DNA of 5,496 bases, from assembly GCA_028702245.1 (NCBI GenBank), contig JAQVPE010000074.1, positions 1 through 5,496 on the forward strand, written 5' to 3'. Positions 1-5,496 of the stretch are shown one piece after another (position 1 is the stretch's first letter; every line of letters starts with the position of its first letter). Made by a program: the position numbers and the translations under genes. Under the pieces are notes generated by a model. The model made no database searches, was not told the DNA's origin, and worked only from the letters and a program-made list of their open reading frames with translations. This DNA is from Candidatus Izemoplasmatales bacterium. GTDB lineage: Bacteria; Bacillota_I; Bacilli_A; Izemoplasmatales; Hujiaoplasmataceae.

Positions 1-62
1 AGCGAGGGCCGGTATGAGTGGGTTGATCGGGACTGGCCGCAGAAGGCGGTCGCAACGCCACA
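1..62. other. GC-rich left edge that does not match glgA
   Basis: These bases are about 67% G+C (40 of the first 60), against about 47% in the next 60. The glgA frame has stops at 15-17 and 24-26. The other two forward frames stay open here but give peptides with nothing like the histidine-asparagine/glutamine-glycine segment (HN..YQG) expected just before this part of a glycogen synthase. Recognisable GlgA begins at about base 63 ([20 protein letters not shown]). The stretch may be an assembly or chimera junction at a contig end, low-quality sequence, or a real rearrangement; the sequence alone cannot decide. Confidence 0.55.
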
Positions 63-968
63 GGCATCGACAACGATCCCACCTACGAGTTTGAAGGCTT
101 TCTGAACTTTTTAAAGGCTGGCATCCTCGCTGCTGATCTCGTCACTACCGTCTCTGAAACCTATGCGCGAGAAATCCTGACGGATTATTACGGCTATGGT
201 TTACAACGCGTGCTTCGTTCCCGCGGCAAGCGTTTCATCGGCATTTTGAACGGCATCAGCTATCGCGACTTTGACCCGGGAAATGATAAGTTGATCAAGT
301 GCAACTATACATCCGATAACTTCATCGAAGGCAAACAAAACAACAAGAAGGCGCTTCAGGATCAGATCGGTTTTGACTTTCCCTCGGACAAGCCATTGAT
401 TGGTTTCGTTTCCCGGCTTGTGAGCCAGAAAGGACTTGACCTCGTCAAGCGAATCTTCGATGAAATGCTTGCATCTGACGATTTTTACTTCATCGTTCTT
501 GGCAGCGGCGAACATGAATATCAAGAGTTTCTTCTGGGCTTGATGGGCAGGTTCCCCGACCGCGTCTGTGTCAAAATCGGATATGATGAAAAGCTTGCCC
601 ACCAAATTTATGCGTCTAGCGACATGTTCCTCATGCCCTCGAAATTCGAGCCTTGCGGGTTGAGCCAAATGATCGCTCTCAGATACGGATCCATCCCGAT
701 CGTCAGGGAAACCGGCGGTTTGATCGATACCATCCAACCCTTCAACGAATACGAGTTGACCGGCAACGGCTTCAGTTTCACGCATTTCAACGCCCACGAC
801 ATGATGCATGTGATCCGCTATGCTTTGACCGTTTTCCGGATCAAAGAAGCCTGGAACGCGATTGTGAAGCGGGCGATGGCTGCTGATTTTAGTTGGGTGC
901 AATCGGCGAAGAAATATAAGAAAGCATACCGTTTGCTAATGCCAAACACAAAGAAGGAGAAACAATGA
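27..968 (+). CDS. glgA: Glycogen synthase (ADP-glucose type, GT5), C-terminal part, 5' end missing or disrupted
   Basis: GlgA transfers glucose from ADP-glucose to the non-reducing end of growing alpha-1,4-glucan in the cytoplasm. The frame is open from base 27 to TGA 966-968 (313 codons), and convincing GlgA sequence starts at about base 63, giving about 301 residues of a protein usually near 475-480. Present are the end of the N-terminal Rossmann lobe (NFLKAGI at 105-125, then [11 protein letters not shown]), the linker ILNGISY, the SRLVSQKG segment at 411-434 with the conserved Arg and Lys that bind nucleotide-sugar phosphates, and the active-site EPCGL at 648-662 followed by [16 protein letters not shown], the hallmark of bacterial and plant starch/glycogen synthases. 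The N-terminal KxGGL acceptor/ADP-binding loop is absent. Stops at 15-17 and 24-26 block the frame upstream. The GTG at 210 is the first possible start codon in the open frame, but it lies inside conserved sequence and is not the native start. The gene ends in an ATGA overlap with glgC. Confidence 0.93.
   Translation, partial: SGLAAEGGRNATGIDNDPTYEFEGFLNFLKAGILAADLVTTVSETYAREILTDYYGYGLQRVLRSRGKRFIGILNGISYRDFDPGNDKLIKCNYTSDNFIEGKQNNKKALQDQIGFDFPSDKPLIGFVSRLVSQKGLDLVKRIFDEMLASDDFYFIVLGSGEHEYQEFLLGLMGRFPDRVCVKIGYDEKLAHQIYASSDMFLMPSKFEPCGLSQMIALRYGSIPIVRETGGLIDTIQPFNEYELTGNGFSFTHFNAHDMMHVIRYALTVFRIKEAWNAIVKRAMAADFSWVQSAKKYKKAYRLLMPNTKKEKQ
954..959 (+). promoter_or_regulatory. Ribosome-binding site of glgC
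   Basis: AAGGAG lies inside the last codons of glgA, 5 bases before ATG 965 and 8 bases before the tandem ATG at 968. The spacing slightly favours the second ATG, which would make GlgC 411 residues (starting MEVLALIL); both starts give the same functional protein. Confidence 0.8.
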
Positions 969-2203
969 TGGAAGTATTGGCCCTGATTCTGGCCGGCGGC
1001 CGCGGATCTCGACTAGACATTCTTTCCGAGAACCGCGTCAAGCCAAGCGTCCCCTTTGCCGGAAAGTATCGAATCATCGATTTCACGCTCTCGAATTGTT
1101 CGAATTCCGGCATTTTCAATATCGCGATTTTGACCCAATACCTACCTTTTTCTCTCAATGACCATATCGGTTCCGGCAAACCCTGGGATCTCGACAGACG
1201 CGACTCGAAAGTCACATTGTTACAGCCGCATAGCGAATGGTATCAAGGAACCGCCGACGCGGTTAGGAAAAATATCCATTACATCGAACAGGCTAACCCA
1301 AAGTACGTGTTGATCCTATCAGGAGACCACATCTACAAGATGGATTACCGGAAGATGCTCAAACAACATCTTGAGACCGGTGCCGAGCTGACGATCGGTT
1401 GCAAGATCATCGATCCCAAAGAAGCCTACCGATTTGGCATGCTCGAAGCCGATCAGACAAACCGCATCAACAAGTTCGAGGAAAAGCCAAAACAGACCAA
1501 CTCCGATCTTGCTTCAATGGGTATCTACGTGTTCAATGCTGATCTGCTGCTTGCGATTTTACGAAGCAACAACATTCCGGATCTCGATTTTGGCAAGCAC
1601 ATCATCCCCTCCTTGATCGACACTAATCCGGTATACGCTTTCCGTTTCAATGATTACTGGAAGGACGTCGGCACTTACGATTCATATCTCGAGGCGAATC
1701 TCGAATTGATCGAGACCGTCGATAAGATCCCGCTCGACATGTATGATCATAACTGGAAAATCTACACAAAATCCGAGGAACTGCCGGCAGTCAAAATCGG
1801 ATCAAAAGCGGTAATCCGTCAAGCCTTGCTATCTAACGGCGCGATCGTCGCTGGCAGTGTCGAAAGAAGCGTCCTCAGCCCGGGAGTAGTCGTCCATCCT
1901 TTGGCAAAAGTCACAAACTCCGTGCTTCTGAACAATGTCCAGGTCCTGCCTGGTGCCGTCGTTGAAAACTGCATCATCGATAAGAACACCATTATCAACG
2001 AAAACGCCTTTGTCGGTTTTGGCAACGACTATACGCCCAACTTGGAGAATCCGGATCTGTTGTCCTCAGGAATAACGGTTCTCGGAAAGCGTCTCAAAGT
2101 TCCTAAAAACATGGTGATTGGCCGCAATTGCCGGATTTTCCAAACAGCTGATTTGGCAAAAGCCGAGGAGAACATCATTCACTCTGGAGCAACCATCAGA
2201 TAG
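965..2203 (+). CDS. glgC: Glucose-1-phosphate adenylyltransferase (ADP-glucose pyrophosphorylase), catalytic subunit
   Basis: GlgC makes ADP-glucose and pyrophosphate from ATP and glucose-1-phosphate, the committed step of bacterial glycogen synthesis, and supplies the substrate of the adjacent glgA. At 412 residues it is full length. In order: the nucleotidyltransferase loop GGRGSRL (11-17), [15 protein letters not shown] (26-40), WYQGTADAV (92-100), [10 protein letters not shown] (119-128) with the catalytic Asp at 121, FEEKPK (171-176) with the glucose-1-phosphate-binding Lys at 174, and YWKDVGT (231-237). From about 275 to 400 there is hexapeptide-like sequence (repeated short I/V-G/A turns) consistent with the C-terminal left-handed beta-helix. 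The intact catalytic Asp and Lys argue for GlgC rather than the non-catalytic partner GlgD. It overlaps glgA by ATGA (965-968), so the two are co-transcribed and probably translationally coupled. The order glgA then glgC, with no glgD following, differs from the B. subtilis order glgB-glgC-glgD-glgA-glgP. Confidence 0.96.
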   Translation: MMEVLALILAGGRGSRLDILSENRVKPSVPFAGKYRIIDFTLSNCSNSGIFNIAILTQYLPFSLNDHIGSGKPWDLDRRDSKVTLLQPHSEWYQGTADAVRKNIHYIEQANPKYVLILSGDHIYKMDYRKMLKQHLETGAELTIGCKIIDPKEAYRFGMLEADQTNRINKFEEKPKQTNSDLASMGIYVFNADLLLAILRSNNIPDLDFGKHIIPSLIDTNPVYAFRFNDYWKDVGTYDSYLEANLELIETVDKIPLDMYDHNWKIYTKSEELPAVKIGSKAVIRQALLSNGAIVAGSVERSVLSPGVVVHPLAKVTNSVLLNNVQVLPGAVVENCIIDKNTIINENAFVGFGNDYTPNLENPDLLSSGITVLGKRLKVPKNMVIGRNCRIFQTADLAKAEENIIHSGATIR

Positions 2204-2229
2204 AAAAAAAGGGCTCATGCCCCTTTTAA
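2204..2229. terminator. Bidirectional Rho-independent terminator between glgC and tRNA-Thr
   Basis: The stem GGGC (2211-2214) pairs with GCCC (2219-2222) around the loop TCAT, flanked by seven A (2204-2210) and by CTTTTAAT. On the minus strand the stem is followed by seven U, an excellent stop for the tRNA transcript. On the plus strand it sits directly after the glgC stop codon with a shorter U run. The A and T flanks can extend the stem past a single mismatch. Confidence 0.8.
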
Positions 2230-2236
2230 TTATGAG

Positions 2237-2310
2237 TGGTGCTCCTACCAAGAATCGAACTTGAATTTCAGCATTACCATTGCTGCGTTCTACCATTGAA
2301 CTACAGGAGC
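2237..2310 (-). tRNA. tRNA-Thr, anticodon GGU, CCA encoded
   Basis: Read on the minus strand, this 74-base segment folds into a complete cloverleaf. The acceptor stem is GCTCCTG/TAGGAGC with one G7-U66 wobble. The D arm is GTTC-AATGGTA-GAAC. The anticodon stem CAGCA/TGCTG carries the loop ATGGTAA (anticodon GGT). The variable loop has four bases (AAAT), and the T arm is TCAAG-TTCGATT-CTTGG with a U49-G65 wobble. The 3' end is discriminator A73 plus genomic CCA. Known threonine identity elements, G1-C72, C2-G71, G35 and U36, are all present, so the anticodon and the acceptor agree on threonine; it should read ACC and ACU. Two details stand out: position 32 is A, normally a pyrimidine, and the D arm resembles that of bacterial tRNA-Gly. 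The gene is convergent with glgC and ends at a strong terminator. Confidence 0.95.
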
Positions 2311-2322
2311 ATTGCTTTTCAT

Positions 2323-2351
2323 ATTATAATCAAAGATCTTCAAAAAAGCAA
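2323..2351 (-). promoter_or_regulatory. Promoter of the tRNA-Thr gene
   Basis: On the minus strand a perfect -10 TATAAT (bases 2328 down to 2323) lies 17 bases downstream of TTGCTT (2351-2346), which matches the first half of the -35 consensus. The predicted transcript start near 2316 leaves a leader of about 6 bases before the mature tRNA 5' end at 2310, as expected for a stand-alone tRNA gene. Confidence 0.72.
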
Positions 2352-2439
2352 GAATAAATGATTTCTATTGATTTGAATTCCCAAAATGAACACAATTACC
2401 GTTAATTACAATAATATTATTTTTGATTATTTTAAGTTA
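2352..2439. other. AT-rich spacer with symmetric elements upstream of the ABC exporter promoter
   Basis: No gene is visible here; the spacer between the tRNA promoter and the exporter promoter is strongly AT-rich. It contains AATTAC twice, at 2394-2399 and 2404-2409, exactly one helical turn (10 bp) apart. The first copy overlaps the imperfect palindrome ATTACCGTTAAT (2395-2406, 10 of 12 positions symmetric). A perfect 12-base palindrome AATAATATTATT follows at 2410-2421, then T-rich sequence up to the -35 box. The likely role is an UP-like element that strengthens the promoter; a regulator-binding site is possible but unproven, because AT-rich sequence makes such symmetries by chance fairly often. 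Confidence 0.45.
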
Positions 2440-2468
2440 TTGACAACGTTACTCTTTGGTTATATAAT
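2440..2468 (+). promoter_or_regulatory. Consensus sigma-A promoter of the ABC exporter operon
   Basis: TTGACA (2440-2445) and TATAAT (2463-2468) are both perfect consensus hexamers with the optimal 17-base spacer. Transcription should begin near 2475, leaving a leader of only about 15 bases that contains little besides the ribosome-binding site. Confidence 0.9.
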
Positions 2469-2476
2469 GTATTTAT

Positions 2477-2481
2477 GGAGG
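2477..2481 (+). promoter_or_regulatory. Ribosome-binding site that fixes the ABC ATPase start
   Basis: GGAGG lies 8 bases before ATG 2490. The earlier in-frame ATG at 2475 overlaps this site and sits at the predicted transcription start, so it is not usable as the initiator. Confidence 0.88.
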
Positions 2482-2489
2482 CGATCTAT

Positions 2490-3203
2490 ATGTTAGAAGT
2501 GAAAAATCTATCCAAAAGTTACGACGGTAAAAAAAATGCTTGCGATTCGATCAATCTTGTGATCGAACCAGGCGATATCTACGGTTTCATCGGACACAAC
2601 GGCGCCGGGAAAACGACGTTGCTGAAGTCGATTGCTGGAATCATTGATTTTGATCAAGGCGATGTCATAATCGACAATCACTCGATCAAAACCGAACCGC
2701 TGGCGGCCAAGAAGTTGTTCGCCTATATACCGGATAATCCCGACATCTATGAATCCTTGACTGGTTCGCAGTATCTCGATTTCATCGCGGATGTTTTTCA
2801 AGTTGATCTTCAAAAACGTGCCCGTCTGATCGAAAAGTATGCGACGATGTTTGAAATCATTGGCGCGCTCAACAACCCCATCTCGTCTTATTCTCACGGC
2901 ATGAAACAAAAGTTGGTTTTGATCAGCGCTTTGATTCACGAACCGAAGATCATGTTGCTCGATGAGCCTTTTGTCGGTCTTGACCCTAAAGCCAGTTTTA
3001 TGATCAAAGAAGTGTTCAAGGAAATGTGCGATCAGGGATCACTCATCTTTTTTTCGACCCATGTCCTCGAAGTCGCCGAGAAACTCTGCAACAAAGTCGC
3101 TATCATCAAAAACGGCAAGATCGTCGCCAACGGCACGACAGAATCGATTCTTAAAGACAACTCGCTTGAGAGCGTCTTCATGGAGTTGATCAAGGAATCA
3201 TGA
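2490..3203 (+). CDS. ABC exporter ATP-binding subunit (Ecs/Ytr-like)
   Basis: This 237-residue cytoplasmic ATPase should power the permease encoded directly downstream. From Met at 2490 it shows Walker A GHNGAGKT (35-42), a Q-loop region with IPDNP (80-84) where the usual glutamine is not evident, signature SHGMKQK (135-141), Walker B IMLLDEP (154-160) with catalytic Glu159, D-loop GLDP (163-166) and switch His191 in STHVLE. All key catalytic residues are intact. The IP[DE]xP segment and the S[HK]GMKQK signature resemble EcsA-type and related ABC-2 exporter ATPases of Bacilli; I recall EcsA having IPETP and SKGMKQK at these places. The start at 2490 is preferred over the in-frame ATG 2475 because of the GGAGG site and the promoter position. 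The stop overlaps the permease start (ATGA, 3200-3203), so the two are co-transcribed and probably coupled. The substrate is unknown. Confidence 0.94.
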   Translation: MLEVKNLSKSYDGKKNACDSINLVIEPGDIYGFIGHNGAGKTTLLKSIAGIIDFDQGDVIIDNHSIKTEPLAAKKLFAYIPDNPDIYESLTGSQYLDFIADVFQVDLQKRARLIEKYATMFEIIGALNNPISSYSHGMKQKLVLISALIHEPKIMLLDEPFVGLDPKASFMIKEVFKEMCDQGSLIFFSTHVLEVAEKLCNKVAIIKNGKIVANGTTESILKDNSLESVFMELIKES

Positions 3204-4810
3204 CATACTGGAAACTGTTGAAGATCTTCTTCAAGGAGAACTTTTCATTCAATCGCTTCTTTGGAACCGATATTCGGAAAAACAAAAAGAAGGCCATTCT
3301 TTTAGGTCTTGTCATCCTGTACGCCTTTGGCGTGTTTCTCTTTTCTTTCGGTTACATGTTTTTTGACCTTGGAAAAATCCTCAAAGAATTCGACATGCTC
3401 GATACCTTGCTGGCATTTGTGTTTGTCTATGCCACGGCAATCGCGATCATGATCACCCTATTTCGGGCCAACGGTTACTTGTTCCGCTTCAAAGATTACG
3501 AAATCCTCGCGCCGTTGCCACTTAAAACAAGAACTGTCCTTTTTGCCAAACTGACGGTCATGATGGCCTTCATCTATATGGGGCTGTTCTTTATCACCTT
3601 GCCGATCGCCTTTTCGTATTTCTGGCATTCCGGTTTTAATATCATCAGTCTGTTGCTCTATCTCGCGGGCTTTTTGCTGATACCGGCGATCCCGTTGATC
3701 ATTTTCGCATTCGTTTCGCTGCTGATTGCAAGAATCACCTCACGCTTCAGGGGTGCAAACTATATCTATACCATAGTGATGTTTGCCGTTTTGATCGGTG
3801 GGATGGTCTGGTCTTTTTCCTTTAGCTTCGCCGGCGAGGACAATCCTCTGTTGAGCCAAGGCGGCATCTTTGGGGTTTTGGAGGAATACTATCTGCCGCT
3901 CAGCTGGTTCAAAGATGCAGTTCATCTACATGATCCGCTAGCGTTCATCTTTTTGTTTCTGACCCATGCGCTACCGCTTGTAGGCTTTATCTTTTTGATC
4001 AGCCGCTTAGTGGTGAAGACCAATCAAAAAGGCCTCTCGGTCGTCACGGGAAAGAACAAAAAACCGCTCAAGTATCGTGAAAGACCTTTGATGGAGTCGC
4101 TTGTCATCAAAGAAGCCCGCAAATTCATCAGCGTTCCCATCTACACCATCAACTCGGGTTTTGGACCGATCATCATGATTCTTCTTGGTGTCTTGAGCTT
4201 GATTTTTAAAACAAAAATTGCCGATTTTATGGGTGAGATGGTTGGCATCGAGGCCCTTTCGATCGACTTGCTGGTGATGATCATCATCGGTTTTTCGATT
4301 GCCATGGTCTATACCTCGGCAATCAGCCTATCGCTAGAAGGCAAGAGTTTCTGGATCGTCAAGAGTCTGCCGATCAAGCCCCAATCGATCATGCTAGCGA
4401 AGCTGATCTTCAATATCCTTTTGGGACTCCCCTTTGCCGTCCTTGCCATCCTGCTGATGGGCATCGCCTTCGAGATCAACGTTTTCTCCCTGATGACGAT
4501 GATTGGCGTCGCCCTTTCGATCTCGCTATCAACATCAGCTATCGGCAGTTTCATCAATCTGCATTTTCCCAAATTCGAATTCATGAACGAGACTGAGGTC
4601 GTCAAACAGAGCGTCGGCGCCTTGATCGGTGTTTTCGCCGGATTTGGCATCTTAGTCATTGACGGTGTCATCGTTTATTTCGCGATGGATCAACTCGGTC
4701 AAAACCTGGCGTTACTGCTGGGTGGCTTAGCCAACATCGCCGTCTTTGGCATCTTTCTCTCACTCGTTCTCTCAGCGTCGGACCGCCTGTTCGCCAAGAT
4801 GAAAGCCTGA
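3200..4810 (+). CDS. ABC exporter permease, about 12 transmembrane helices, substrate unknown
   Basis: This 536-residue integral membrane protein is the partner of the upstream ATPase. Hydrophobic segments fall at about 32-54, 69-88, 115-140, 147-176, 188-210, 247-270, 318-336, 354-376, 399-424, 427-450, 470-494 and 502-525, consistent with about 12 helices and no cleaved signal peptide. A polar, lysine-rich stretch at about 272-312 divides two similar halves. Each half has a cytosol-facing LP-containing motif just before a helix: EILAPLPLKTRTVLFAKL (101-118) and IVKSLPIKPQSIMLAKL (386-402). This suggests an internal duplication, with the motifs as candidate coupling elements to the ATPase. 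Size and layout fit the large Firmicutes ABC-2-type permeases annotated only as putative ABC exporter; I do not recognise a characterised orthologue. A weak AAGGA site 3 bases before the start, together with the ATGA overlap, points to translation by coupling. No terminator is evident after it. Confidence 0.88.
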   Translation: MTYWKLLKIFFKENFSFNRFFGTDIRKNKKKAILLGLVILYAFGVFLFSFGYMFFDLGKILKEFDMLDTLLAFVFVYATAIAIMITLFRANGYLFRFKDYEILAPLPLKTRTVLFAKLTVMMAFIYMGLFFITLPIAFSYFWHSGFNIISLLLYLAGFLLIPAIPLIIFAFVSLLIARITSRFRGANYIYTIVMFAVLIGGMVWSFSFSFAGEDNPLLSQGGIFGVLEEYYLPLSWFKDAVHLHDPLAFIFLFLTHALPLVGFIFLISRLVVKTNQKGLSVVTGKNKKPLKYRERPLMESLVIKEARKFISVPIYTINSGFGPIIMILLGVLSLIFKTKIADFMGEMVGIEALSIDLLVMIIIGFSIAMVYTSAISLSLEGKSFWIVKSLPIKPQSIMLAKLIFNILLGLPFAVLAILLMGIAFEINVFSLMTMIGVALSISLSTSAIGSFINLHFPKFEFMNETEVVKQSVGALIGVFAGFGILVIDGVIVYFAMDQLGQNLALLLGGLANIAVFGIFLSLVLSASDRLFAKMKA

Positions 4811-4831
4811 CCAAGATCGTGTTATTTTTAT

Positions 4832-4860
4832 TTGATATTATCGGGATTTAATGGTATAAT
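4832..4860 (+). promoter_or_regulatory. Extended -10 sigma-A promoter of ppdK
   Basis: TTGATA (4832-4837, five of six consensus bases) lies 17 bases before a perfect TATAAT (4855-4860). TG at 4852-4853 forms the extended -10 motif TGGTATAAT. The predicted start near 4867 gives a leader of about 34 bases. The 44 bases between the permease stop and the -10 hold no convincing terminator, so some read-through from the exporter operon is possible. Confidence 0.85.
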
Positions 4861-4887
4861 TTACGCGGTATGAAAATCTCGAATACG

Positions 4888-4893
4888 AAAGGA
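4888..4893 (+). promoter_or_regulatory. Ribosome-binding site of ppdK
   Basis: AAAGGA stands 7 bases before ATG 4901, which supports that codon as the ppdK start. Confidence 0.75.
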
Positions 4894-4900
4894 TACTAAT

Positions 4901-5496
4901 ATGGCAAAATACGTTTATTTGTTCAAAGAAGGCAATCAGACAATGCGCAATCTGCTTGGCGGCAAAGGCGCAAATCTCGCCGAGATGACGAATCTCGGCA
5001 TGCCCGTTCCCCAAGGCTTTACCGTCACCACCGAGGCTTGCACGAGATACTACGAGGATGGTCAGAAAATCGCTGATGATATCCTTGCCGAAATCGATCA
5101 GGCACTGGCGAAAACCGAAGCGGCAACCGGAAAGAAATTTGGCGATTCCCATAATCCGTTCTTGGTATCGGTACGTTCCGGAGCCAGAGCCTCAATGCCG
5201 GGAATGATGGACACGATTCTCAATCTCGGACTTAACGATGAAGTCGTTAAAGGCCTCGCGAAACTGACCAACAATCCCCGGTTCGCCTACGACTCTTACC
5301 GGCGCTTCATCCAGATGTTTGCCGATGTCGTCATGGAAATTCCCAAGAGCAATTTCGAGGCGATCCTCGATCATCAGAAAGAAGCGAAAAATGTCGAACA
5401 AGATACCGACCTTGACGCTTCCGATATGGAGAAGATCGTCCAACTCTATCTAGAAAAGTATCAAGAACTCAAAGGGGACAAGTTCCCCCAAAACAG
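4901..5496 (+). CDS. ppdK: Pyruvate, phosphate dikinase, N-terminal part, cut by the window edge
   Basis: PPDK interconverts PEP + AMP + PPi with pyruvate + ATP + Pi in the cytoplasm. In fermentative bacteria it often runs toward ATP and pyruvate, as a pyrophosphate-linked alternative to pyruvate kinase. The 198 residues seen are the start of a protein usually near 870-900 residues, and the frame is still open at the edge. They belong to the ATP-grasp nucleotide-binding domain: GGKGANLAEM (20-29), the PVPQGFTVTTEAC segment (35-47), and SVRSGARASMPGMMDTILNL (90-109), the last nearly invariant in PPDKs and with SGA rather than the SSA typical of PEP synthases, which supports PPDK over PpsA. The phosphocarrier histidine and the PEP/pyruvate domain lie beyond the window. 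The start has a good ribosome-binding site and its own promoter, so ppdK is a transcription unit separate from the exporter. No PPDK regulatory protein gene is visible here. Confidence 0.96.
   Translation, partial: MAKYVYLFKEGNQTMRNLLGGKGANLAEMTNLGMPVPQGFTVTTEACTRYYEDGQKIADDILAEIDQALAKTEAATGKKFGDSHNPFLVSVRSGARASMPGMMDTILNLGLNDEVVKGLAKLTNNPRFAYDSYRRFIQMFADVVMEIPKSNFEAILDHQKEAKNVEQDTDLDASDMEKIVQLYLEKYQELKGDKFPQN

Noticed and set aside
201..902. Long antisense open frame (233 codons) across glgA
   Set aside because: It mirrors the glgA coding frame, shows no recognisable domain, and has no plausible ribosome-binding site or context; glgA is clearly the real gene.
965..2203. Assignment as the non-catalytic subunit GlgD
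   Set aside because: The catalytic Asp in [10 protein letters not shown], the FEEKPK lysine and the WYQGTADAV motif are all intact, as in GlgC.
2066..2296. Minus-strand 76-codon frame covering the tRNA
   Set aside because: It is made of the tRNA gene, the terminator and the antisense of glgC; no coding evidence.
2333..2340. Palindrome AAGATCTT inside the tRNA promoter spacer
   Set aside because: Eight-base palindromes are common in AT-rich DNA and nothing links this one to regulation.
2475..2489. Upstream in-frame ATG as start of the ABC ATPase
   Set aside because: It sits at the predicted transcription start and overlaps the GGAGG site that serves ATG 2490; the five extra residues match nothing in the family.
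960..3203. Mycoplasma-type code with TGA as tryptophan
   Set aside because: TGA ends glgA, the ATPase and the permease at positions where the next gene begins or the family ends, and tryptophans in GlgC are TGG.
4870..4899. Nine-codon mini-ORF in the ppdK leader, ending one base before the ppdK start
   Set aside because: Its ATG is only about 3 bases from the predicted transcript start and has no ribosome-binding site of its own; it has no regulatory codon run and is probably chance.
4838..5152. Minus-strand 104-codon frame opposite ppdK
   Set aside because: It is the antisense of the highly conserved PPDK N-terminus and of its promoter; no domain or ribosome-binding site.

Overview
This window looks like chromosomal housekeeping DNA from a low-to-mid-GC Gram-positive-type bacterium, probably a Bacillota/Bacilli-Erysipelotrichia or free-living Mollicutes-related lineage. 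Four things suggest this: strong purine-rich ribosome-binding sites (AAGGAG, GGAGG), near-consensus sigma-A promoters, a CCA-encoding tRNA gene, and a gene set (GlgA/GlgC, an Ecs/Ytr-like two-gene ABC exporter, pyruvate phosphate dikinase) typical of fermentative Firmicutes. The placement is an inference from general gene style, not a database match. TGA is a stop at three gene ends, and every tryptophan I checked in GlgC is TGG, so the standard bacterial code fits and the mycoplasma code does not.

Layout. Bases 1-968 hold the C-terminal two thirds of glycogen synthase (glgA). Its reading frame is blocked near the left edge by two stops, and the first ~60 bases are unusually GC-rich and do not resemble glgA in any forward frame. 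glgC (ADP-glucose pyrophosphorylase) follows, coupled by an ATGA overlap. A short bidirectional terminator separates glgC from a convergent tRNA-Thr(GGU) gene on the minus strand, which has its own promoter. An AT-rich spacer then leads to a perfect-consensus sigma-A promoter (TTGACA, 17 bp, TATAAT). This drives a two-gene ABC exporter operon: an ATPase, then a ~12-helix permease, again joined by an ATGA overlap. After a 90-base gap, an extended -10 promoter drives the start of ppdK, which runs off the right edge.

How the genes fit together. GlgC makes ADP-glucose and releases pyrophosphate; GlgA uses ADP-glucose to extend glycogen. PPDK can consume pyrophosphate with PEP and AMP to make ATP and pyruvate, so the two loci could be metabolically linked, although nothing shows shared regulation. 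The ABC exporter is a separate transcription unit of unknown substrate.

I see no mobile element, CRISPR array, toxin-antitoxin or defence module. The points most worth checking are the disrupted left edge of glgA, the unusually strong promoter with symmetric upstream sequences ahead of the ABC exporter, the internal duplication in the permease, and A32 in the tRNA anticodon loop.
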